Assembly (NCBI GenBank): GCA_037951105.1
Contig: JBAMJV010001299.1
Location: 132,001 to 196,000, forward strand
Reading direction: 5' to 3'
DNA: 64,000 bases
Source of the DNA: Echinarachnius parma
Taxonomy: Eukaryota > Echinodermata > Echinoidea > Clypeasteroida > Echinarachniidae
Positions 49,659-61,615 of this stretch are shown here, piece after piece; position 1 is the first letter of the stretch, and every line of letters starts with the position of its first letter. The notes below the pieces were generated by a model. The model saw only the letters and a list, made by a program, of their open reading frames with translations, did not search any database and was not told the DNA's origin. Both the position numbers and the translations under genes were made by a program.

Positions 49659-50640
49659 TAATGCTGTTAGGTTAAACAAATATCCAGTCTCGGATCCCGG
49701 CTCGTAGAAATAGAAAATGATTAACGGGTCCCGGTTCGTCCCGGTTCCCTTGTGAATGAACAAAAACACTGTCTGTACCCATGCACACACAGTTGCTATT
49801 TTGGGGAGTTATGAGGAGATGTATATTAGCCAAGGTTCAGTGGGCATGCATATATACCAAACTCACAACCACATGTGAACTCAGGGCCTGTGTAAGATCA
49901 TGTTTGGGCGAATTTTTTATGACTACAAGAAACACAATGTTTAAAAAGTTTGTCAAAAAAAAATGGGCGGCAGCATTGGGGTCATTTATTTTGGGGGGTG
50001 TGCCAGTGTTTGGGGCAGAGTTATGTGTTTTTGTTTGTATAGTTATGTTCAATAAAGCATACACATGAAAAGCCAGTTCACAATATATGTTTGTGGGAGT
50101 CAAGAAAAAGACTAAAAAAGTATATTCAAAGGCTGGGGGTAAGCTTTCCAACAGGTGGGGGCATTCTCCTTAACAGCAACCCTTTGTATAGCTCTGCACA
50201 AATTCTGGTAATTGACTTCAAGGCTCAACCTGTTTAAACATTGTGACCTTCTCTGCTCCCATTCTTAATCTAGCATCCGCAAAATCGTCACTCAGATAGG
50301 TTACAACAACCGCACCTCCCTCATCACGCGAACAGCTGGGGCGACACGGGGTATCGGCGCGTGCTGTGTTTTTTGTTCACGGCCATGACGTCTTCTACCC
50401 GGGTAACGTTCCGCATGCGTCTTAATAGACGGTTTATCAGGATGTCATCCGGATGTCGTCAGGACATTAATGCGCTATCACCCTGACCCGACTATGGTGA
50501 ATCTCACCCCGATGTCGTCCGGATGTCGTCCTGTTATCCCGATTGGAGCTTCTTAATAGAAACGGTGTAGGATCTCATCCGGACAACATCAGGACGTCAC
50601 CGCGACAATTTTTTTTTATTAAGAAGGGGTTTTAGACATT
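49659..50640. mobile_element. ~1 kb composite insertion in gene 4 intron
   Basis: Absent from gene 1's homologous intron (~12040–12080). Begins with TAATGCTGTTAGG, the terminus of the element at 61616–62906. Followed by unique sequence and a GC-richer part with repeated GGATGTCRTCCGGATG motifs (50420–50600). No right terminus identified. Confidence 0.5.
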
Positions 50641-50703
50641 TAAATGTATACATTTTCTCAAGTCAAATCTTTAAAAATGTATATAATTGCTTGATATTGA
50701 CAG

Positions 50704-50862
50704 ATCACATCGACTGGAAGATAGCAGACTCATCATCATCATCATCAAATTTGTCACCAACAAGTCGCAGACAAACTTCTACTTCGCAAGATCAAAGCTG
50801 AACCAAAAGGGAATATTCTTCCGTGAGAATGATACCTCAGACGAACTGAAGCTTTTGAAAAG
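50704..50862 (+). other. Gene 4 non-coding exon 2
   Basis: Acceptor AG 50702–50703 and donor TGAAAAG|GTAAC. 159 bp, near-identical to gene 1's copy. Confidence 0.75.
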
Positions 50863-50883
50863 GTAACAAAACATTACTCCTGA

Positions 50884-50903
50884 CCCCCCCCCCCCCCCCC
50901 CCC
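50884..50903. repeat. Poly-C tract
   Basis: About 20 C followed by an A run, just after the exon 2 donor. Comparable homopolymer at 36661–36678 (G) in gene 3. Confidence 0.8.
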
Positions 50904-51015
50904 CAAAAAAAAAGGACCCCAACTGGTAAGGATTTTGATTAAAACAGACAAGCAGAGACTTAAATGAAAACATTCAATTTTGTCCTGTTTTTTTGCATAT
51001 AATGTGCCCTGTGAC

Positions 51016-51364
51016 TAAGGCTGTTGACGAGTCCCGGGTACCCGGGTCCCGCCGAAAAATGTCGAGTCCCGGGCGCAAAAATCGATACTCGATATCCCGA
51101 AAAAAAAGCAAAAAGTCCCCTTTTTGAACGCCCGAGTTATCTGTCCACTCTCATTTTCTTTTCATTCCTTTTTCCCTCTTTGCTGTATTTTAGAAGATGA
51201 TTTATTGTCATAAATGCGCTGCATTTTTGTCACTTGAATGAACATGTTTTCCCAGCGGCGTGACATGCGAAATCAACAAATGGATAAATTTCGGGTACCC
51301 GGGACTCGCCCGAAAAATTATCGCGAGTCCCGGGTAGTAAATATACCCGAAATCGACAGCCTTA
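51016..51364. mobile_element. 349 bp hAT-like element with 8-bp target duplication CCTGTGAC
   Basis: Inverted ends TAAGGCTGTTGACGAG / TAAGGCTGTCGATTTC, exact CCTGTGAC at 51008–51015 and 51365–51372. Rich in GTCCCGGGTA motifs in both orientations. Lies in gene 4 intron 2, close to the coding-exon acceptor. Confidence 0.85.
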
Positions 51365-51527
51365 CCTGTGACGTCGCTGTCCGTTCCAGACCCGATGAAG
51401 ACCCATTACACATATGTAAGCATGTAGTTATATTTAATCTACCCAGAATTATTAAAGCCAGATTTGTTGTGACTGTTTTTCCTCTTGCTTTCTTGCAATC
51501 GTAGAAACGGCAAACTGAGAAACCAAG

Positions 51528-53768
51528 ATGGCTGCCGCAGATGCTGCCCCTTCAGAACAAGGCCCTACACATCCTAAACCCGGACTGCTCAACCTACGCA
51601 CACTAGCCATCAACAGGGGGCGTCTGACCAAAGGGGAAACCAACGAAGCCTCACGCATCGCAGCTGACCAACGGATGCTCCTTGGCAGAGAACTGAAGGA
51701 CACAGAGTTCAGACACGCAGCACGGAACGTCCTTGCACTGACTCTCTATCATACAGATAAAACAGACGATGCTATTAAACAGTGGAAACAAACTGTCCAG
51801 GAAGATAAGTCAAACCTGAATGCTCTCCAAGATCTTATTACATGTTACGAGAAAATACGCCCTGTAGAAGCCGATAGGTATATGTCCATGCTGACAGCAG
51901 TACAACAAAATATCAGACAGGGAAGTCAAGAGGAAAAGCAAGTGTATGCACGTTGCCAGGCTGAGCAGGCCTATGCCCTGTGGTGCAACTTGCAAACTAA
52001 ATTTGCGAACCCTTCAGTTCTTAGACAGCAGCAGGCTGATGCATTCAAAGATGCTCTTTCTCTAGGGCAAGATTCAGTAAGCCGAGATGAGCGCAGCTAC
52101 TGGCATTACCACATTGGCTTGGCATACACAAAATTAGCTCATGCCGAGGGTCGCACGTTTGAATATGAGTGCTACAAGCACTCTGTTGAAACAGCAACCA
52201 AGCATCTAATCCAGAGCAAAGACCTTATTGAAGGTGATGGCTTGGGCACAGCGAGTTGCACATTAAAGGCACAATTTTGGTATGCACTTGGCAATCTTTT
52301 CACTCCAAATAGGTTTACATCATTTAACCATCAGAAAAGTTTAAAGTCAATCATATCAGAGTTAGATGTACCTTCTGGCATGAAAAAAAAACTTCAGAAT
52401 CCAGAGCTTTGCTATAAAGAGGCTCTCAAACATGAAGAGGATAATCAAGCATGGATATATGCCAGATTAGGTATGTATCATACCAAGCAAGGTCAGTTGG
52501 AGAAAGCCATTGAAGCCCTGGACAAGTCTATCTTCTTGGTTGAGTCTCTCCCAGACAATGACCCTGCAAAGGGAACATGCAGATTGGCTTTTCCTCACAG
52601 AGCAAATACTTACATCAAAATGGGTAAAAAAGCAATAGAAAAACATGAAAAAATGTATTTCTTTGAACTTGCTATTAAAGATTCAAATATAGCAGTTGAG
52701 TTCAACCCTAACACCATTGATCTGACACGACAAGGAGAAGTATACCATGAGCTGGCCAAGCTTCATGAGAATGGAGAAGAGAGAGGCAAACTCTTCCAAA
52801 AAGCATTGATCAGTTTCAGAAAAGCTGAAGAAATATCAGATGGTGAAAACCGACCTGACTTGCATCTTAAGTTAGCTCGATGTCTGAAGGGCACAGATGA
52901 TCTGAAGTCCGCAACTGCTGCATACAAGAAGGCATTTACTAGATCAGGAAGTGATTCATACATGAAAAGTGTTGCTTTTGAGTTTCTCTGCTGCATGTTT
53001 GACTTTCATGCGTCAAAGGGAGAACCTGAAACTCTCAAGCAAGATGCAGCATTCTGGCTCAAGTCTGTCTTGGATGGTCTGAAGGAAAACCCGGCCTTAC
53101 TCAAAAAACTTCTGAAAGATCTATTTAAACAGGGGTACAGTGAAAAACTTCTCTGTACATTGAAGTTCATGGTAGACAAAGATGTGAATGCATATTGTCT
53201 AACAGTAGATGGCTGGCTATCATGTGCTCTGCAAATAACTGATACTCGTCTTAAGACAAAAGTGGAAAACCTGAAAAGGGACTTCCAAGCAAAAAGGCGA
53301 AATGCGTACCCAGCTTGTTTGGAAACAGCACAGAATGAAGGCTGTAAATATGACTTCTGCATTATCAATGATGAAGAAGATTCTTCCGTAGATGCATGGG
53401 TGCAGCACTATGTTCTGTGGGATTTAGAGGAAACCTATAGCTTGAAAGGTTGCTATCACAAGAGAGATAGTCTTCTGGGAAAGCTGGAAACTGAGGCTCA
53501 CACAGATAACATATCCTCCAGCGCTTATGTACTGGTTGTGATCAGTTCTGGCTTTCATGGTCGTCCATGGTGCAAACGTCTAGCTAACATGGCTTGTGTA
53601 CACAAGGACCAGACCAGAGTCGTTGTCTTGCTGAAGGAGCCAACCATGGTGCCCCAAAACCTCCAAGACTGTCCTCAGTTTGATTTCAGTGATCAAGAAG
53701 ACCTGCACACATTGGCAGGGTATCTCATGCCAGAGAACAGGGGTGTATTTGGACAAGAAAGGGATTAA
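51528..53768 (+). CDS. Gene 4: TPR–TIR protein, 746 aa
   Basis: Single coding exon. ATG in AAGATGG context, 24 bases after acceptor AG 51503–51504. Same architecture as gene 1: TPR-like repeats through ~490, a linker with the YCLTVDGWLSCALQ segment, then TIR from ~608. TIR motifs are box 1 YDFCIINDEEDSS, box 2 GCYHKRDSLLGK and box 3 FHGRPWC. The BB loop has Leu where genes 1 and 2 have Pro, and the WCxxE position is Leu. The C-terminal third is almost identical to gene 1, which suggests recent duplication or gene conversion. Two alternative upstream exon-1 modules (ending at 45235 and 48351) and one exon 2 (50704–50862) precede it. A hAT-like element sits in the intron only ~140 bases before the acceptor. 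Family role in innate signalling is inferred from the TIR domain. Confidence 0.93.
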   Translation: MAAADAAPSEQGPTHPKPGLLNLRTLAINRGRLTKGETNEASRIAADQRMLLGRELKDTEFRHAARNVLALTLYHTDKTDDAIKQWKQTVQEDKSNLNALQDLITCYEKIRPVEADRYMSMLTAVQQNIRQGSQEEKQVYARCQAEQAYALWCNLQTKFANPSVLRQQQADAFKDALSLGQDSVSRDERSYWHYHIGLAYTKLAHAEGRTFEYECYKHSVETATKHLIQSKDLIEGDGLGTASCTLKAQFWYALGNLFTPNRFTSFNHQKSLKSIISELDVPSGMKKKLQNPELCYKEALKHEEDNQAWIYARLGMYHTKQGQLEKAIEALDKSIFLVESLPDNDPAKGTCRLAFPHRANTYIKMGKKAIEKHEKMYFFELAIKDSNIAVEFNPNTIDLTRQGEVYHELAKLHENGEERGKLFQKALISFRKAEEISDGENRPDLHLKLARCLKGTDDLKSATAAYKKAFTRSGSDSYMKSVAFEFLCCMFDFHASKGEPETLKQDAAFWLKSVLDGLKENPALLKKLLKDLFKQGYSEKLLCTLKFMVDKDVNAYCLTVDGWLSCALQITDTRLKTKVENLKRDFQAKRRNAYPACLETAQNEGCKYDFCIINDEEDSSVDAWVQHYVLWDLEETYSLKGCYHKRDSLLGKLETEAHTDNISSSAYVLVVISSGFHGRPWCKRLANMACVHKDQTRVVVLLKEPTMVPQNLQDCPQFDFSDQEDLHTLAGYLMPENRGVFGQERD

Positions 53769-54210
53769 TCTGTTCCCGATTGATCAAGAAATCCACTTTG
53801 GAAGCCACTACAAAAATCTCTTCAATCTAAAATAGGTAGAATGCCTCTGAAGCTATGGCATGGCATACAATTTTCTCCACGATCAAGCAACTACAGTACT
53901 TCACATAACTGTAACACCTTCTCTCAAAATAAATTAGTAGAAGGATCTTTTAAATCCTTTGCATATTTACAAAATAGACCTATAGAACACTTGACAGTGG
54001 AAATATCACAAATTCACAATGAAACAAATTATGTCAATATTTCTAATAGACAAGAAGCAAGGCTTAAAAAAAAAATTGCCTTACTGTTGGCCAAGTAGGT
54101 TTAATGAAATCAAAGATTTGTTTGTATTGTTGGTGGTCTGAAGCTAGTATTGGTCATACAATATGAACAAGTCTTAATATAAACATTGTACTATAATGAC
54201 TCAGAATTAA

Positions 54211-54216
54211 AATAAA
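54211..54216 (+). terminator. Likely polyadenylation signal, gene 4
   Basis: AATAAA in the conserved 3' block, ~443 bases after the stop codon. Confidence 0.5.
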
Positions 54217-54289
54217 TGAGAGCATTTTTACACAAAAGTATAGAAAATAGTTTAAGTAGAAACTTGACTTTTAAATATATTTATTTTAA

Positions 54290-54677
54290 AGGGACTTAGT
54301 AACATTGTCCAAATCCTCAAAATAAAATTGTAATTCTAGCGGTTCCTTTATACCTTGTTGTATTCGTATTAACAATAAAATCATGGGACAGCTTTCGGTT
54401 TTTCAAATTTCCCTTTCATTACAAAGATATGTATGATTGAAGTATTTAGATAAGAAAATCTCCGGGCGAGATTTTCATCCCTGTACAAAGTGAATGCAGT
54501 GAGTTGGTGAATATCACCCAATATCACTTTGCATTTTCGCTCATTACTTGGCCATACATTGTCCATTTGACCTGAAATTTTCACACAATACCCTGAGGAC
54601 ATATGAGATAACAACAGTATACATTGCATCAACCATTCATCAGTTTTTGCACATCTCAACAAAGTTACTAGATCCCT
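54290..54677. mobile_element. Family A TTAA-type MITE, inverted, after gene 4
   Basis: TTAA at 54286–54289 and 54678–54681. Orientation opposite to 15068–15445. Gene 2's flank shows the empty site (TTTATTTTAAAATCAAATG at ~27380). Confidence 0.85.
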
Positions 54678-54681
54678 TTAA

Positions 54682-55769
54682 AATCAAATGGTCTGCATAA
54701 TGTACATAATGTAACTCTAATCCAATAATGATGAAATACAAAAGATGAAATAAAATGAAATGAACAAAATAAGATGCACTTCATATTGCCAATTATCAAA
54801 TAAACACTCACAATATTAACAATTTAGAACGAAGATGGAAGATGTTCACAATTAGGATCATTAGAAACATCCCCAACAACCCCCTCAGTTGAGCACGAGT
54901 TTACAAAGCATTTACTGTACACTGTACAGTGTTTGAAGAAAATAGAGGAGAATGTGATGGCAAAAGCTGTATAATATACCCGGCCTCCTGTTGTCTCCTA
55001 TAGATGTTAAAGTATACATTTATTGATTTTGAATTTAGATTCAGCTCATATTTCCATATTTTATACACAATCCATGACATGCATATTACAAGTAAATGTT
55101 TCAAAACATTGTTACTAAGAAGTTATCATCAATGAAATAGTGGTAATTCGTAAGCCCATTATGGCATCAAAAATCCCGCAGAAACCAGCTGAAATACTGT
55201 GATGTCAAAGTGTGGAGCAAGTTATCATTAGGAGACGATGTCCGATAGATAACGAACACATTTTATAGTGCCTTTTTAAAATGACTCTGTTCAATCATCC
55301 TTGTTGATTAAGGAGAATCGTTGTCATTATTTGCTCCACTGCCTCACTCTTAAAAGCAATTTGTTGTCTTTTGACACACAATTTTCTCGTAAAGCATGCT
55401 ATTAAAATTGAGTTTTTTAAATCTGTCATGTCGCCCATAAGTAGCGCTGTTTAGCTCTGCGACGCAAGTGCGGCTACGGGGGATTTAAATTAGCTTTGAT
55501 CGTCCCTGTACTCTGGCTACCGTCACGATCTATTTTCAGTTTCGCAGTGAAGAATACGCGGAACGCCTCCTTGCTCGAGTGACATAGCGCGCTGTGTGTG
55601 ACTTAATTCATTGAATTTGTATTTATTTCCGTAAATGTCTTTGAGTGAATGATTATTGTGCAGAGGTGGAGGCAAACCTTATTTACAAAATGCAATGAAA
55701 TAAATGCGCTTTCGTGGCAAAAATATACGTTTATCAGGCAATAAGAGTTCACTAAGGCCATAAAAAATA
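54682..55769. repeat. Spacer after gene 4, no gene seen
   Basis: Start resembles the gene 1 and 2 3' flanks (to ~54860), then a block shared with 42083–42240. 55080–55769 has no counterpart in the window and no convincing frame. Confidence 0.55.
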
Positions 55770-55772
55770 AAT

Positions 55773-56203
55773 TGTTGGATTGGCGTAACCCGCCCGTCCC
55801 TAAAAATACCGCCGACCCTAGATGTTTTTGCCGATTGCGATCAATATCGTTATGTATCGTTGTGTATATCGAAGCGAAAAAATTGCTATCGCCTGAGTAT
55901 CGCGCTGCATTTGCGATCGATATATTTGCTGCACTAAAAACCCGAAAGTGTTGCGATATCGCTTTTTCCCCGCGAGGCGATGAAGGCGCGAATATACTGT
56001 ATACAGTACATGCAATGTACCGTACATATACGCGGTACCGAATACCCCGCGGTACCTATGCAGCGCATGCATGTACAATGTTTATGCCGCCGGCCAGGGC
56101 CAGCATGCATATCTGCATATTAAAAAAAAGTAAAAAAAATAAATTTAAAAATCCCGACCGACCTACCCTCATTTTTGGTTGCCCGTTACGCCAATCAAAC
56201 AAA
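55773..56203. mobile_element. ~430 bp element with GATTGGCGTAACSSGC ends
   Basis: Inverted ends GATTGGCGTAACCCGCC / GATTGGCGTAACGGGC. GC-rich interior with GCGGTACC- and TACATGCA-type short repeats. The 173-codon frame spanning it is accidental. Confidence 0.6.
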
Positions 56204-59200
56204 TTTTTTTTTTGGCCTAATGGTTGTGATGGTTTCGTAATGAGACATCGTCTGCTAATGATAACTTCATCAAAACATTGGCGTTTTTTTTAGTACAAAG
56301 AGCGCTTGATTCTTGCAATGGGGTTTTATTTTGTTTTGGTATAGGACATAAACAAGTATTTATTCTTAATCTGTTAGCCCCTAGCTCTCTAGTGATGCAT
56401 TATTCTCATATTTTGTGATTTTCAATGAATGTATACTTTAAATAAAAATATACACTGTTTGTAAGAACTTTAGATCAAGATGTATTGCTTAAATTGTTTG
56501 ATTAAAATGTGATGAAAATGTGGAAATAAATAAATAAATAAAACAATTAATTTACAGCAAGTAAGTCTGCAGATTTCCAGACACGCCAAATTGTTACCAA
56601 AATGCATCTTTGTTTTTTGTATAAAGCAATTATAGCAGTATTGTATACACATGTAGACTTAAAAATACATACAATTGCTGACTTTCTACATTTGTAATTA
56701 ATATGCACATAATTTGATTTCCATGAGTATTTTATAATTAAGGTTGATTTATGAAGAAGATAATGTACAACATGTGCTAAATGTTCTAACCTAACACACA
56801 CAAATTCATGAATCTTCAATGTAAAATGAATATAACTTGTGTATTTGTAAGAAGAAAAACAAATTATATGTAATTCACAGCTGAATAGAATTGCCATTTC
56901 TTGTTGTTGTTTCATGGATAAAAGCATACATGTACATGTACAAAGTCCATGAATATTATTGACTTACAAATCATAAGCTAAATTGTTATTTGTTGAAGGC
57001 TCTTTAGATTGTGTATGATATAACATTTTGACAGGTTATGTGTTATATTTTGTATGTATATTTATGTATTTGTTTTGTTTTAGGATTTTTTGCTAGCATA
57101 CGTATCTAGGTCGTTATCCTAGGATCAATCTTACAAGTTGTTTTCAAAACTTTGTGTAATTCCTCCACCCACTCATTTTGATATGTTTTTGTGTTTTATA
57201 ATAGTTATTCCCTGTTGCTTTAATATATGTCATATGTTTATACTTTGTTCATTATGATATTTTGTTCATTATGATACTTTGTTATTTCTTTTATGAATTG
57301 TGGAAATAAAATAGAATAAAATAATCAAATCAAATGAATTCAACTGTACTGTATATTTACTGTACATGTACTAGTCCTAGTCTGGACTAGTTTTGTTGTT
57401 ACAATTGATTTCTGAAGTAGTTCTGGACTAAATGCAGTTATTTCAAAGTTCATTAAGTGACAAGAGAAATACATAAATCTTCATCGTAAAGTGAAAATAA
57501 ATTATGTATTTTTAAGAAATGTACCATATAAACATGTATTCATAATTCAATGTCATTTAGTTAGAAGAGAAGCTATAACATGAAACCGTATCGATACAAT
57601 GTATGAGTGTGTTGTCTTTGTAAAGAGATGAGAGCAAGCTCCAAGCCAAGGGAGCCTGAAAACTAAGTTGAGATACCCGATTTGTACAGAAATGTTCTAA
57701 TATGAGCCTGAAATTTCAGATGACTAGTAACTGAATTCAGGCTTGTGCTGTAAAGTTTTTACTTGATTTACCTTTGTTATGCTATCACTGCTTTGTATAA
57801 ATTAAATCATATTTTGTATTAAATATGCATAAATGGAGATTTTTTGTGGTCAGACACTTATTTCAGTAATGATATGTGTACATTTGCTAAATTACAATGT
57901 ATAATTAAAGATTTAAAACTCCTTACTGCTTATGATATTAATAACTTGAACATTGCAATATTTATGTTAAAGTCTTAAAGATTAATTGTTATGTTAGGTT
58001 TTAAATAGTTTTACATGATATTCTCATTAGGGGTCAATGCTTTATATTAAAGGCTTCATGCACTTTTTGTTGACCCCACATTCTCATCATTTGTAGTTTT
58101 ATACCCTTTCGTTTGTGTTTGTCATTGTTTATGTTTACTTGTTTTCTACATGTATGGTATTATGTTAATGTATTTTATATACTGTATATTGTATTTTGCC
58201 TTGATGAAGAATCATGGAATAAATTGAAAAAAAAATTAAAAATTTGAATGAAAAAACAAAATGTATTTCTGATTGTATAAAGAAAAGTTCATGCCACAGT
58301 CACACCTACCTGTAAAGGACTTGCTGTTAAGAGCCATGTAACGCCATTTTTGTAATGCTGTGAAAGTGGCTATTTCATGACAGATAATAATTGATCCTCA
58401 TTATTTTATCAATATTGTTAAATGTACTTTTTTTTAAAGATTTTTCTTTTTTTCTAGCACTAACATTTACATACAGTATATGCACTATTATACTTTTGTT
58501 AAATGGCGGTGGAGGGTATAGCACGGAATATTACACCCCGAGGGAATTCAAATGCTATTGAGGGAAGAGTAAATAAGTCCCGAGACGAAGTCGAGGGACT
58601 TATTTTCTTCACGAAATAGCATTCAAAATCCCGAAGGTAGGAATATTCCGTGATTTTCCCGACAACAAATTGAACAACTGTTTTATCATCTGACTGTCAA
58701 ACACAGGGGTGTAATATTGCCATGGTATATCCAAAAATATAACACTGCAGCGGCATGTACTGTATTTACTAAGTCATGTGATAAATAAATATATATCATT
58801 TTATATCATTGTTATTAATAATCATTATAGAGTACAACCATGTATTTACATAATTATATACAATGTATTTTACATGTATTTTACATGTATTTTACATGTA
58901 TTTATGAAATCAACTAAAACTAAATAGATTCATAAAATGTACACAATTTGTTTAGTTACTCATGTTGATGACATGTGTACAGAAGGGAAACTTTCTTCAA
59001 TATGTTGTTGAACAATTTGTTTTGAAATGGGGCTCTATTCAGAAGACATGAGTGGCCTTTGAGGAGTTCCAATGAAACCATTATATTGTTTCACTCTGAT
59101 TATTTATCTACTTGCATGTACAGTGTATTATATACAAAATTGAACATTGTTGAAATAAAATTAAAGACAAATATCAATGAAACTCCTTGTGTTACAAAAA

Positions 59201-60000
59201 TTGTATTATTAATAATTCAAATTGTTGATTATAAGCTGAGCTATGTGGAAAGGATTGACATTTCATTTATTTACATTATCATGAAATTTGATTACTTTCC
59301 GTGCCTGACTGGTCAATAATTAAGGACATAAAGGTTCATTTCTAGCATTGCCTACACACAAGACAAGATTATCATAGTATGTATAGTGATCTTACTAATA
59401 TATTCACATTGGTGAATCTGTATTCATCCTTGTACCTGGGCCATTCTTTGAAAAGCAAAACTTTCGGGAAAAAATGAAAAAAAATTTCCAGTTGTTTTGT
59501 TCCATTATGATTCTTGGAAAGATCAATGTCCAACGTTCCATGAGATATAACGCTTTACATTGAATCAAGACATTTTCATACTCATTTGCATAAATTTACA
59601 TATTTCAATATTTAAAACCAAATCATAACTCAGAAAATGATCAAGATATTTAAAAGGGTATAAAGCACGCAGTATTCCTCTTATTCTCCTGTTCATGTTG
59701 ATAACACTTTGTGAAAATTGAACCTTGTGTTCCTTGTGTTCCTTCCTAAACCTAATATTTTTCATGATATTAAAGACTGTTTTGTATGATGTGATTATGT
59801 ATTCAACTTACAATCTTTTAGTTGCTAACTAGGGTTAACTTTTAAAGGTACTTATTAAAGGGTAAACCAGCAAACCCTAGTTGAGGACTAGGAAGACTGT
59901 TTGTAGCATACTAAACTGTACCAGTTAAAATACATTGAGCATGGAACTATTTAGCTAGCGGGGTTTAATGTATATGGGCCCTGGAGCCCTTTTGATAGTT
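56204..60000. repeat. Spacer upstream of gene 5, no gene seen
   Basis: Co-linear with other unit spacers: 56500–57000 with 42350–42980, 57370–57890 with 18670–19140, 58255–59330 with 33540–34170. Includes four tandem TTTTACATGTA units at 58866–58900. No credible frame. Confidence 0.62.
58525..58665. repeat. Inverted repeat around GACGAAGTCGAGGGACTTATT
   Basis: Arms CACGGAATATTAC...AATGCTATT and AATAGCATT...GAATATTCCGTG. Not present at the equivalent point in the gene 3 spacer (~33760), so an insertion. Confidence 0.6.
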
Positions 60001-60029
60001 ATGAAATGAGCAAGCTGGATTGTTGCATT

Positions 60030-60473
60030 GGTACCAGCTGGGGAATTCCCAACCAAGGGCGTTCAGCTGAAGAACAATCAATATGATAAATATTGATATG
60101 GCAATGTACACATGTAAGTGTGACGTCAGTGGTTTCTACTGGGCCTTTTCAATATCAATCACGCAACAATAAAAACATCTCTCTCACTACCGACTATCAA
60201 TAGATCTGCGTAGTCACAACACAGCATGAAACGCATCACAATGGATGATGTTTGTTTTTTCTGTCATATTCTGAGCCTAATAAACTGTGCACAGCCATCT
60301 ACAAATTAGATTGTATGGAAATGATGTACTTGCACATCGTTCATGTGATATACATGTACATGTATGTAGACTGACTTGCAAATTCAATGTTTTGGATTCT
60401 CCAATGTTTTTTGTGAACTCTGACGATTGAATGACAGAACAACACTAGCTCACCTGCAGTATAACCTGAAATG
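60030..60473 (+). promoter_or_regulatory. Gene 5 promoter with kappaB-like site, and exon 1
   Basis: GGGGAATTCCC at 60040–60050 lies ~420 bases upstream of the donor. Conserved TGTATGGAAATGATG at ~60313 and the exon-1 block follow, ending ACCTGAAATG|GTAAGT at 60473. Closely related to the gene 3 promoter but with the Rel site intact. Confidence 0.68.
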
Positions 60474-61011
60474 GTAAGTAAAACTGGGTGTGGTGATGTG
60501 ATCAGTTGGCTTAATATAAATGTATCTGGTGGCCAGCAAAACTTAGCGACACTAAAACTACCCAATGCAGGAAAGTTCATTAAATGGATACAAATATAAA
60601 TGTTTAATTTGGAACATGTTGAATTGCCAAACTGATATGGTGATAAGTTACACGTACATGTGCAGTACCCGATCAATCAACAGATGTTAACAGGTACACA
60701 ATAATTATAGAAATATTAACTCATTTTCATTAAAATACAGCACTTAATTAGAACAAACTCCCACACAGAAATAACACAAAGAACGCTTTGAATGTCAGCT
60801 AGATAATACATGTATATTTCATGTTTTTGTGACATTACTTTGATTTTTGAATTCCTTTTATGAGTGTTTTCCTTTTTGAGAGGAAAATAACAATTATGAA
60901 ATTAAACCCCGATTTATAAACGCACTTGAGAAAATATGCTTGCAAATTATAAGAATATGTTGTATTGAAAAATGTCAAACTTGAGACAAATGTATCAATT
61001 TGATCAAAAAG

Positions 61012-61067
61012 ACTTGATGGTTGGGCACCGGTCTAGCAATCCGGAGGTCTCGAGTTCGATCCCCGGC
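61012..61067 (+). repeat. tRNA-like sequence in gene 5 intron
   Basis: GATGGTTGGGCACCGG and GAGTTCGATCCCCGGC are close to A- and B-box consensus in tRNA order; the 5' acceptor strand is missing. Homologue at 36297–36345. Confidence 0.55.
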
Positions 61068-61153
61068 AAAGCATATTTTTCTTTGCTTATATTCAATCAT
61101 CCATTTTTAATATCATATCTTTAAAAAGATATATAATTGCTTGATATTGACAG

Positions 61154-61316
61154 GTCACATTGACTGGAATAGTACTATAAGCAGACTCATCGTCATCATC
61201 AAATTTGTCACCAACTAGTAGCAGACAAAATTCTACTTCGCAAGATCAAAGCTGAACCAAATGGGAATATTCTTCTGTGAGAATGATACCTCCAACGGAC
61301 TAAAGCTTCTGAACAG
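61154..61316 (+). other. Gene 5 non-coding exon 2
   Basis: Acceptor AG 61152–61153 and donor GAACAG|GTAAC. 163 bp. The upstream ORF begun at the exon 1 end closes after nine codons here. Confidence 0.73.
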
Positions 61317-61615
61317 GTAACATACAATTACCATAAAACAAGGTTCCCAATGGGGCAAGATTACAGTTAAAACAGACTCATCGTTATAACCGCAAACAGA
61401 GACTGTAATGAAGCCATTAAATCTATCCTGTGAAACTGACATTTTCATAAGAACAGATTTGTTCATTAACTTGTATTTATTTGTTGATTGTCTGATATCC
61501 AAATCATTGATCTATCCATAATTATTCAAGTCAGATACTTTATTTCAAACATAGAGAAATTGAGCAGAATATATCTAATACAAAAGAAAATTAGCAAACA
61601 AAATTGGCTTCCCCG

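Noticed and set aside
55772..56293. 173-codon open frame
   Set aside because: It spans an inverted-repeat element and a poly-A-rich end; no recognisable domain.
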